From: Microvelia longipes
Taxonomy: Eukaryota; Arthropoda; Insecta; Hemiptera; Veliidae
Assembly (NCBI GenBank): GCA_018340805.1
Contig: JACMZG010001908.1
Location: forward strand, 40,457,127-40,521,126
Length of the DNA: 64,000 bases
Direction of reading: 5' to 3'
Shown here: positions 21,721 to 32,165 of the stretch, piece by piece
How the letters are laid out: every line of letters begins with the position of its first letter
How positions within the stretch are numbered: the stretch's first letter is position 1
Notes under the pieces: generated by a model
Seen by the model: the letters and a program-made list of their open reading frames with translations, nothing else
Told to the model about the DNA's origin: nothing
Databases searched by the model: none
Translations under genes and position numbers: made by a program

Positions 21721-22614
21721 TAATGGTTAAGAATAGTTAGGTTTATACTGATGTAGGGTGTAGAAATGTTAACACGAACAACTTGAAGATATTTCTTAAT
21801 GTATAAATTGTTTAAGGAAGTCCCCATATGGTGCACGGATAAAATAAAATAAAAAGAAAATGGAATTATATGTAACTGGGTTAATAGTCGGGAAATACGC
21901 AACCTTACCTATAAATATTTCCATACGAATCCATAAAATACAAATTTATTTCATCTGCATAAAATAAACCATTTCGTGGTTTTGATATTAGGAAACCTAC
22001 AAAAATATGACTTTAGCAATTCAGGTTGGACCCCTGATGGAAACGTAGATTGAAATATGCAGGTTGAAATGGAAGCATAATAAGCCACGGGTGTAGTTTA
22101 TGGGTTTTGACTGGGTTTATTGAGAAATATTGGAGTACAAAATAAGAAATATTTTCCTAACTTTGGGTTGGGTATATACAATTCATACAAAGTCAATTGT
22201 ATGGTATGCGTAAAATAAAACAGAACTAAGTCATAAACAGAAATATAATTAAGCAAGGTGATTGGTTCATTACTTACTTATACCGTACATAATTAGTGTT
22301 TAAAAAATAATAATCTAATATTAACTCGGAAATTTTTCCCTCACGCGGCGCGCTTGAAATAAGAAATTTTTTCTTAACTTTGGGTTGGGTATATTCAATT
22401 CATAGAAAGTCAGTTGTATGGTACGCTCACGCGGCGTGCTTGAGGGCAAAATGGCGCGTACTCTTTTCAACCGTATTTTTTTAATAATTTGGCCATTTTA
22501 TGAACCAATTTGTATGTACAAATAAATAAAAATGTTTTGTAACAGTTTTAATTTTAACCAAAATATGTGGTAAAGTTCTGAGCAAATTTTTAATATTAAA
22601 AATTAATATTTTTA
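21721..22614. other. AT-rich DNA with a local direct repeat
   Basis: About 70 bp at 22141-22209 (AATAAGAAATATTTTCCTAA, CTTTGGGTTGGGTATATACA) recurs at 22358-22423. CTCACGCGGCGCGCTTGA at 22340-22357 recurs with one change at 22426-22443. No coding signal was seen. Confidence 0.6.
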
Positions 22615-23400
22615 TATTTCCTCATTTATACCGGTAAATGATATAAGTATTGTGTTTGCAAAAAATCTGAAACCGGGATGAAATCGGAATTATCTGGTTT
22701 TTAAGGCCTCTTGAGTGGTTTTCGCAAAGTTGTCTCTCTGAATGTGTGTGTCTGTTATCACGTAGTGCCATGTGTATTTATGCTAGAGAGTTGAAATTTT
22801 GTACGAAAATCATTCTATCGCTGTATTTGTGCTGTTAGGAAAATAACTTATCATGAGGTCATTAACCCGCAATAATGACTAAGCGAAAAATTCTAAAAAT
22901 CATAAAACGCGGAAAAATAATGCGATCGGATTGAAATTTGGCACGCATGTGACTATGTATAAGACTTACATATGTCTTCAGTTTCATTTCATTATCAGCG
23001 TTAGTTCATTTTTTATTGAATGACTTGTGTACGTTTTTTAAATAATTGGGAAATAATCCAATTAAGTTGAAATTTGGTACAAGTGTATATTATTACCTAC
23101 TAAATAGGTACACTAAGTTTCGTTTCAATACAAGTATACCCATGATTTTTGTTGGCTTTTAAAAATTAATGAGTGTTGAGCGTGCTCAGTGCTGAATGAC
23201 TCAGCAGGGTGACTGCTGAGAATGATACGGATGCATTTACTATCTAAAGACGAGCGAAGCGAGTCCAAAGGCATGTTGCAGTATAAATTTAGCGAACTGT
23301 ATTTCTAAGGACGAGCGAAGCGAGGCCGAAGCAGGAAGGATGACCGTAGCGAATCCGATGTGATGCTGAAAAGTTCCGAGGTACACTGTACCCATTTTTT
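22615..23400 (+). repeat. 5S-core dispersed repeat, complete copy 3
   Basis: All landmarks are present from TATTTCCTCATTTATACCGG to GTACACTGTACCC. It includes the conserved middle GCTAGAGAGTTGAAATTTTG / TACGAAAATCATTCTATCGC, shared exactly with copy 1. The 5S-like block (23151-23222) is enlarged by a small local duplication (GAATGACTCAGCAGGGTGAC). The GACGAGCGAAGCGAG segment is also present twice (23250 and 23309). Confidence 0.8.
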
Positions 23401-23725
23401 TAAAATGTATTCTGAGTCATTAGTTAGTTTGTTACGTTATAGAAATTTTATTTTTGGAATTTCACAACTATCCTATAGACTGATTTTTGTATAAAGTTTC
23501 AACTTTCTAGCATACCGCTAACATACTTTCTAGCTACGATGATAACAGACACACACACACTCACAAACTCGCGTTACAGACTCACATACAGACAGACAAC
23601 TTAGAGAAAACTACTCGGGACGTCTTATAAAGACTTAAAACAAATAATTCTGGTGTCATCCCGGTTTCGGATTTTTTGCAAACACAATACTTTTCCTATA
23701 CCTACGGTATAAAAAAGGAAAAGTA
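23401..23725 (-). repeat. 5S-core dispersed repeat, 5' half, copy 4
   Basis: On the minus strand it reads from ACTTTTCC through the GGTATAGGAAAAGTATTGTG start and GAAACCGGGATGAC to the GT-rich stretch and CTAGAAAGTTGAAAC. It lies tail to tail against copy 3, forming an inverted pair. Confidence 0.75.
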
Positions 23726-26700
23726 AAAATACATGACAAAATAAACTTCTGAACAAAAAAATCGTACAATTCGAAATTATACTAATGTGATTACAATGCA
23801 TAAACCAAAAAATTAGGCAATAAATGAATTGTTGAGTACGATATAAGACGTTTCCAAAGAAAATTCGCTTGGTTTGCTGACCTCTGCACAAGAATTATAA
23901 ATATTTTGATTTTTACAAAACTGCAAAAAATGTATTCTAATTAAGCACTTATTAAATAATGCATTTCATTTTATATTGCAAAAAATATGTATAGTTTATG
24001 TGCTTAATGTAAATTTATATCCAGTAAAACATGATTTGGTTCAAAATCATCATAAAATTCAGATTACACTTCATAAATAATAATTGAAATTTTACGACTT
24101 TAAGTCCGCGAGTAGACTATAAGCCCTGATTTGCTCGCACAGACCTATAAACACATAACTGTATCAAAATTAGATTTTATAATACCGAGACTACTTTGTT
24201 ACGCATTTTGTCGTATTTTAGTTTGATTTGTATTTTTATTACCCAAAATTAAAGGAGGTATTAAATTTTAATGCTTAAAGTCATGAATATTAAATTGCAT
24301 TTATGGGATTATTTTTTTTGCAATTTGGCTTTTTTTATTTTAAGTTTGTGATTTTAGTTAATTAAAGAAATCACCTGGTATAACCAACTAAAAAAATATA
24401 TTGACATTGTTGTAATAATCGTAGTTAGAATATATAACTACGATTTATAATTATTTTTATTATATATTTATATATAATTTATATATATATATATTATATA
24501 TATATATATATATTATATATATATATATTTTTTGTAGCGGAACCGATTGTTGCTTCTACGTGGGCGCACATGTCTAATCTATTTTCTTATTACTTGTTGT
24601 CTATGGGATTGTTGGCCTACGGAATTCATCTCATTTAAGTAATTAATTATTAGTTTAAAGTGTTTTATATATTAATAATTTATATACAGTGCGAAAGAGA
24701 AATTTATCATTTGTATTCCTTGCGGTAATATATATTTATTTTGTTTTCAAATACAGACTTTTGTTTATATTGAAGGTGTCTTATGACTCGCCGTTTAACC
24801 CATTTATTTTAACAGATAATTATAACATAATTTTTCCTTACAATATATGTATGTATGTATAAAGTTTCGCTAATCGTATTTTTAATAGTTAAGGACCTTC
24901 TCCCAAGAAAATTTGCTACAATTAGTTAGCTTAATTTTCCGGATTTACTAGTGAAATATTTAATTATTTACGGTTTTCGAAATTTTGTTAGAGCTGCAAA
25001 ATGGGTTTGCCCAGTTTTACAGCTTTGATTTAACTTGCAGAACAATAAGACCTTGAAGATTTTTGTGATGTTTCTAATATTAAACATAGAAACAACAGAC
25101 GTAATGCATGACTCTCACAGGGGGCATAATGAAAAGGACTCAGAAATCTTAACTTGAATTGGTTGATTCTGATGAAATCTTTCCGATTTGGGGATGAACA
25201 CAATACTTTTCGTTTGAACCCTCAGCACCAAGCGAGAAAATGTAAAAACGTTTTTAAATGCATTGGAACTTTAAAATAAAAATAAAAATCAAGTTAGAAA
25301 ACTTAAGCTCGGAAATGTGAGACTGTACCAGCCTCTTCCGCTGGCGACTGCTGCGTTGTTCCGCGAAGAGCAAAGTATAGATTCTTTTTTTGAGGTCGTA
25401 TTAATTTTATAGCTATCAATGAACTAAAGGTGTTAGCTCCGGTCTTTAGTTCTGTTTTATTTGACTGTCTAATTCCGTCGCTTATATCTGCCAAACGATC
25501 ATTTTCACGACGATAAAATTGTGATTAACAAGTTGCTAAGAAAACCTTACTAGGAACGTAATAGATCTTAGTTAAATATGTATCTTATAAATTCTTGGGA
25601 GAATATTAGGGATTCATGTAGCCATGACTATTTAAAGGTACTAGATGTTCCCCAGCCACCTATCTATCCCAATCTAAAACTTCTGGGAAATTTTCTAAAT
25701 GAATTTGTTAGTAGCTTTTCCAAGGGTGTAAAAGGGTGTTAACTGCCTAATAAGGTCTAACTAAGATAGGGACTATGAGAGATATGGCCCAAGAGACCGC
25801 AACCCCGGGTCCCTAATTATGAATGGATTCAAAGTTATAGTCTTTGTGGTTATGTCACCATGTTACAACATTGAACATGAAAACCTTCTATAGTTGGAAC
25901 CTAATTTCATGAATAGTTGATATTTTCATCTACCATACCACTCATCCGTATCCTAAATATTTACCATTTTACAAACCTTAGTAATATCCTCAAAACATAA
26001 ATTCCTAGTATCTAATTAAAATTTATGAATATTACATTTACTCGTGAATTAAATTAGAAATGCATAAACGAAAATATAGAAAATTGGTAATAAATATTTA
26101 ACATGGGAGTTATATGTTCTGGATGTTTATTATTATCATGCTCTCTTCTAATAGACATGTTTTGAACTCTTGTAATATTCCGCTGCTTTTAATTCGTAAT
26201 GTTATATTACGATTTTATTTTTATTAATTTAATTAATACAACGGTTTAATATTTTTGATTCAAACTATTTTAAATTTTATAGCTCTGGAAGAACACATAT
26301 CTCCACAAATACTGCTATTTGACCAAAAAAGTGTTGATATCTAACAAGCCGAGTAGCGTTAGTTCTGTTTATTAGTGTGGTATATTATGTAAGTAGTGCG
26401 GGTTCTCAATATTCTAGGAGGAGATTCATTATTAAATTTTTGTTTTTTATCATGATGTTTGAGAAAAGGTAGAAAAAAATAAGAGGTACTCCTCCTCTGT
26501 GATTACAAATTCATTCTTGCAACTGCTCAGTCACAATATAAAATTATCATGAATTATTGGAAAACTTCGAATTAGCTTCTAATATCGTGTCTTCTAAAGT
26601 ATTTTCCGCTAAAAAGCGCTAGTTTTCAATATTTTCTGATAAGATCAAAATGAATGGTTAACATAAACATGTTAGGATAATAGATGGCACATATGTCTAT

Positions 26701-28560
26701 ATATATTTATGAAAGAAAAGTTTAAAATTGATTAAGTGAACTTTTGATCACAAATTTTATGTCATTTTAATGCTATATGTTGTAGCAGATGAAGCACTAC
26801 TTACAAAATACGTTAAATGTTAACCCCGTGATGACGTAACGAAGTCAATGAAGACCTACTCTAAGATAATTTTCATTATTTGTTTGTCACAAACCAAAAT
26901 GCATTCAAGCAACTGTTGTGTTAATTACGCTTAGTTAAGAGTTTAGGTAGAACGCACAAGCTACAATGCGTTCTAGGCTAAGGCATATTTTCTGGTTCTA
27001 CTAATGTATATAATCTAATTCTAGATCGTAACATTACGTATAAGAATTTAACATGAGACATAATCACCACCTCCCTCTAAACATTTATTTGTTTTGACTT
27101 TTGTTATTAGATTAATCTTGGATTAATAATAAAAAAAAATATGATCTTATTTATACCTATATTTAGTTAGATTGTAAAACAAATTCTTTTATATTTTTTC
27201 CAATATTTTTTATTTGTTAATATCAAGGGTTTATACAAAATATAAATTTATTTACCTGTACTGAAAGGGAAATAAAGGAAACACAGACAATATAATTTCA
27301 TTGATAAAATATTCTCTTATTACTCTTGTGATTGTTCAACAGCGTAAAATTAATTTTGAATAATCAATTTCAATGAAAGAAAAAAGTCTTTCGTATTTTT
27401 ATTCTTTCTTCAATTCAAGAAATTGAAGAAAGAGAAGAAAATTGAAACGATGAGAATGAATTGTTTATCAGGGTAGAGGGAAAGAAGATGAAAAGAAGTA
27501 GATATGAATAAATGATAAAGATCTTATACAGTCTAGATACCTAGGAGTTTTAGTAAAGGATTCAACGAACACAACCGAACATTCCGCCCACCTTGAAATG
27601 AACACTGATATGCGTAGAGTCGATTTCAGCTGCATTGTTTGATGTACTATTGTCATTCTTTTTAGGCATCAAGTATGCTTGACTTTTCTAACCCTTAGTA
27701 TATCTATTGTTATCTGGAACAATTTTTGAAGTGGACACACCCTTCTTATCTTGACGTTATCTTCTTTACACATGATGATGTCAACTCACTTATCTTTATA
27801 TTGGACAAAGTCAAGTTGATTCTCAAGTGAGGTAACGCAATAATGGATTTGTTACTAAGGGGGGAGAGTATTGTTTTCAATCTATAGATATTGTATAACA
27901 TGTCTAAGCTCTTGAGGAGGTTATAGGCAGTGTAGAATGTTTAACTTCCTTCCTCATTGCAGAAGAACGTTTTAATCTTCTTCCCCTTGCGTGACATAAG
28001 AGGTATCTCAGTAATCGTCAATATATTGTATAAGGTTAATTATTGGTTTCATATTTCCTTATTCCAAAGCTATTGGAGCGTTGACGTAACCTGATTTAGG
28101 TTGACTTCATACCTACATAAAGTTAATTTCATGATTTAATTATATTTTGATTCAACGGGTGACGATTAAAATGTAACAAAAAGATTAGAACGGCGTAAAG
28201 GAGAATTGTAATTTTTAACAAAATATTAGAGATAATGTATGGAACATTATCATATTATTATATAATTATGGAAACTTAGTGAAAGATGCTTTAATAATGA
28301 ACTGTAGCTGTTGGCTTAAAGATGTTAACTATAATTAAATGAATTCTATCAGTGAGATATTGTTAACTATAAAAACCATGATATGTTCTGATCAATACAG
28401 GTAAGTCATCTTACCTGCAGAAATCTTTTCTAGAAGTCCAATCTTGCCTTTATATTTTTTTGCGGACAGTTAAAAGGAAATCGATTCTAGGAAATGTTTT
28501 TTTTAGAAATCAGGTAGGCCATGTAAAGTACCAGTTAAGAAGGTTAGGGTGTATAATTTA
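23726..28560. other. AT-rich DNA without recognised genes
   Basis: It contains the (TA)n tract at 24459-24529 and a 12-bp-arm hairpin at 27404-27432 (CTTTCTTCAATT / AATTGAAGAAAG). Short minus frames at 25303-25494 and 27468-27656 match no family I know. Confidence 0.45.
24459..24529. repeat. (TA)n microsatellite
   Basis: Interrupted TA tract. Confidence 0.85.
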
Positions 28561-28568
28561 GGAAGTAG

Positions 28569-28683
28569 TACCATTGACATTATCTATGTCAATGGTAAAC
28601 TATAAAGTACCATTACTTTATCTATAAATAAAGTAAAAAAATCAAGATTTGTGGCGAATCACTGATAGAAAACTATCAGTGAT
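28569..28683. repeat. Cluster of three perfect hairpins
   Basis: TACCATTGACAT/ATGTCAATGGTA (28569-28597), TTACTTTAT/ATAAAGTAA (28613-28636) and ATCACTGATAG/CTATCAGTGAT (28658-28683) follow each other within 115 bases. Confidence 0.8.
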
Positions 28684-28705
28684 GGAGAATATAGATATTT
28701 ATGTA

Positions 28706-28876
28706 CTAAGGGAGTAAAGAATGATATTGTTTCTATGAGCAGTTGGTTGATTCCAAAGGCGAAAGCAGAGGGAACACAAGCATTTAACTTCCAAGGCGAA
28801 GCCAAGCAATTTGTATGTTTACCTCCCAAGGCGAAGCCGAGGGAGGTAATTGCGAGCAAAAAATAGCATTTTACCG
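28706..28876 (+). repeat. GGCGAAGCC-type dispersed repeat, copy A
   Basis: Shares AGTAAAGAATGATATTG, TGAGCA, GTTGGTT, CTCCCAAGGCGAAGCCGAGG and GAGGTAATTGCGAG...AAATAGCATTTT with the repeat at 40.47 kb. Three variants of CCAAGGCGAAGC lie within it. It runs directly into the LINE ORF1 relic. Confidence 0.75.
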
Positions 28877-29215
28877 TTAAAAGTGATGTGGAAAGTCTAA
28901 AAAATGAAACTGAAAGATCGCTGAAATACCTAACTCAGAAAAACTCAAGTCTTGAAGAGAAAGTTGTTGACATGAACAATAGAGTAACTAAATTCGAAAC
29001 GAAAAATATACAATTAAACGACCAATTAACATCACAAAAACAAGAAAACATCGATCTCAAACAATATACCAGAAGAGACAATATCGAAATCTGGAACTTG
29101 CCTGAAACTGAAGACTTTGAATTAGCATTCGAAAAAATATAATTGTAGACATGTTGAAAAAAAACGTGATTTGTAGTCATTATGTATTATATGTCAATCA
29201 ATAGAAGAGGAGTTA
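28867..29215 (+). pseudogene. LINE ORF1 fragment (coiled coil, YTRRDN motif)
   Basis: From about 28867 the frame reads HFTVKSDVESLKNETERSLK, then a heptad-rich stretch with many N, Q, K and E, then LKQYTRRDNIEIWNLPETED, stopping at 29142. Decayed reading continues as IVDMLKKN to about 29215. The coiled coil followed by YTRRDN is the same architecture as the ORF1 at 12.5-13.5 kb, but the residues differ, so it is a different family or an old branch. No zinc finger precedes it and no ORF2 follows, so it is a fragment. Confidence 0.7.
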
Positions 29216-29502
29216 ATGCTGAAAATAAAATGTAGCTTTGTTTGTTTGTTAAACCTACATAGTAGTAATCATTTTCTGCCCGATCTAAACTCTTGTTGAA
29301 GATTTGTAATTTTTTGAAATGTGTATGAGGTCATCCTTGTAGGTTAATGACGTCACACATCTTTCATAAACAATAGGGTTCGGGTCATTAAAAAGGTTGA
29401 TTTTTTTGCCAAGTTTTATTTCATCTGAGAAAGCGCGTTCGAAAATTATTGTGCCTTATAGAAACGTGTAGGAACAAATTTCTCGTACATACATATAACC
29501 AC
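29216..29502. other. Possible copy of a (TA)n-associated repeat
   Basis: AATGACGTCACACATC, CAATAGGGTTCGGGTC and TTGCCAAGTTTTATTTCATC, leading into a long TA tract, resemble in order 46540-46640 (ATGACGTCATAACC, CAATAAGGTTC, TACCAAGTTTCTATCTGATT, then TA). Similarity is modest. Confidence 0.4.
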
Positions 29503-30419
<917 letters not shown>

Positions 30420-30552
30420 TAAAGGAGGACCATATACTACGAGGAAAACTCCAAAGCTATGTGGGTAAACTAAAACTATTTCTTTAAATTTAACGAGACT
30501 TTTTACTTGCTCCGTTCGTCCTCTGATAGTAAATACATCAATTAATATTTTC

Positions 30553-30960
30553 TTGAAACCTTTAAACAAAATTCAAAATAGTCCTTTTTCTCAACTCAAA
30601 GATAAAATACCATTGAAAGATACCATGGGCTTTGTTTATAAAGTCCCTTGTAGAGATTGCCCTGCTCAATATGTTGGTGAGTCACGTCAAACATGGCAAA
30701 ATCGTAGAGACCAACATGAAACTAACATACGGAGTAATAACAGCAATAATTATACTGCCCTTACTACTCATGTGAAAACTAAAAAACATATATTTGATTT
30801 CTATAATACTAAGGTAATTGACATGGAAAATTATAATAAAAAACGCCTATTACTTGAAGCAATTCATACCTCGAAAGATTCAAATAATGTAAATTTCAAA
30901 AAAGATGCTAGAAGTATGAATAAATATTACAGTCATATATTTAACAACCCCAATTAAATT
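30553..30960 (+). pseudogene. GIY-YIG endonuclease domain of a Penelope-like element
   Basis: An open frame of 134 codons with no true start because the RT part upstream is lost. VYKVPCRDC gives the GxY half and a Cys pair; AQYVGES is the YIG half. RQTWQNRRDQHE supplies the catalytic arginine and histidine, LTTHVKTKKH the next conserved histidines, and LLEAIHT the metal-binding glutamate. Penelope-like retroelements carry this single-strand nicking endonuclease after their telomerase-like RT. The domain itself has no stop, so it is a recent or well-kept fragment. It ends in a natural stop after YYSHIFNNPN. Confidence 0.85.
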
Positions 30961-31516
30961 AATTCAGCTATTCAGTCTTTCACATTTTATTTGTTTTTAA
31001 TTTAATTTAATATTTTCATATCAGTCTTTCAGTTGTTTCTCTGTAGCCTCCATCTTTTTTAGTTTTGATTACTTGAATTTTATTTATTGAATGATTTTAA
31101 ATTTATTTTAATCGTGATATATATATATCACGATTAATCGTGATATATTTTTAACTTTTTCTTTTCAACTTTTCATGTAAGTTGATTATATTTAATTTAG
31201 TATAATAAGTCAATTAAAAATTTTTCTATCTAGCAGTATTAAATATATGACAGTTTTTTCACTCTTTTAACCTCTTTTTTTGTTATTTTTAGGTGATTTT
31301 CTTAGATTAAAACGCATTTTTGACTAAAGAGATAATTAATATCTCTAGTTTATTTTATAACTTGATACATTTTCTGTAGGATGTTTTCCTCTTGTGTGGT
31401 ATTATTGTAAGTAATTTATCTGTTATACATTTTCTTAATTCGGATGTACTTTTTAAATTTCTTGTTTTTGGTTTTCAATTTTATTATTTATTTTCTTTTT
31501 ATTTTAGACATGAATA

Positions 31517-31536
31517 TGACTCGTTGAGGAGTCGAA
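31517..31536 (+). other. Possible degenerate hammerhead-like motif
   Basis: GACTC/GAGTC stem followed by GAAAT, with TTGAGGA resembling the CUGANGA core (first base changed). Hammerhead ribozymes are known in Penelope-like element ends. Here the first core base is wrong and no clear cleavage triplet was placed. Confidence 0.25.
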
Positions 31537-31621
31537 ATATAGTTATGTAAGAAGAATTGGTTCTTTGTATATTTCCCTGAAGGAAACAACGAAAACACTA
31601 GAAATAAATACATCAATTTTA

Positions 31622-31675
31622 GTCCCAGCGGTCACCCATCCAGGCACTGACCTCGCTCGATTTTTACGATCCAAC
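31622..31675 (-). promoter_or_regulatory. 5S rRNA-like block in copy 5
   Basis: GGATGGGTGACCGCTGGGA is a near-perfect 5S box C region. Box A is truncated by a deletion between GGATCG and ATCGAGC. Confidence 0.7.
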
Positions 31676-31990
31676 AAAAACCGTAAATATACTTGACGTA
31701 TTAAAACGAAACTTGGTTTACTATCACGTCAAGGTATACACTTGTAGCCAATTTCAACTCAATTGGATTATTTTCCAATTTTTTGCAATTTCTTCAAAAA
31801 CGAAGACAAGTCATTTGATACAAATCGAACTACTAATTCTGACAATAACTCTCTAGCATAACACACTCACACATACTTTCACACACGTACAGACAGTCAA
31901 CTTTGTGAAAACCACTGAGGTCAGAAAAACACCAGAATCGGATAATTCAGGCGACATTCTGGTTTCGGATATAACGGTTAAAAAAGAGGA
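31622..31990 (-). repeat. 5S-core dispersed repeat, copy 5 (both flanks trimmed)
   Basis: Minus strand reads GAAACCAGAATGTCGCC, the GT-rich stretch, AATTGGAAAATAATCC, AAATTGGCTACAAGTGTATA and the 5S-like block (31622-31675: GGATCG, ATCGAGCGAGGTCAGTGCCT, GGATGGGTGACCGCTGGGAC). Confidence 0.7.
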
Positions 31991-32034
31991 GAACAAAATC
32001 ACAACATAACATAATCGAGAACGATTAATTTATT

Positions 32035-32165
32035 ATAACCTTAAATCATACCTAAAGTAGGTTATAATGAGGTTTTAAAGAGCCTCTGAGAGACTCGAAA
32101 TGATGTTTCAAGCCTCTCAATGTATTGAGATAGGGTATGCTCCCTCTAATAATATATCTTTATGG
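32035..32165. repeat. Dispersed repeat shared with 57.66 kb
   Basis: AATGAGGTTTTAAAGAGCCT, GATGTTTCAAGCCTCTCAAT and TATTGAGATAGGGTATGCTC correspond in order to 57685-57785. Both copies lie next to a minus-strand 5S-core repeat but on different sides of it. Confidence 0.65.

Larger units (their letters stand above)
30420..31610 (+). mobile_element. Penelope-like element, 3' part
   Basis: Contains the RT-to-endonuclease linker (KLQSYVGKLKLFL and KPLNKIQNSPFSQLKDKIP in different frames), the GIY-YIG endonuclease, about 550 bases of T-rich 3' sequence with a 26-bp palindrome at 31110-31135, and GACTCGTTGAGGAGTCGAAA at 31517-31536 near the end. The RT domain is not present. Confidence 0.7.

Noticed and set aside
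31517..31536. Active hammerhead ribozyme
   Set aside because: The conserved CUGANGA core has its first base changed and I could not place a cleavage site; kept only as a low-confidence motif.
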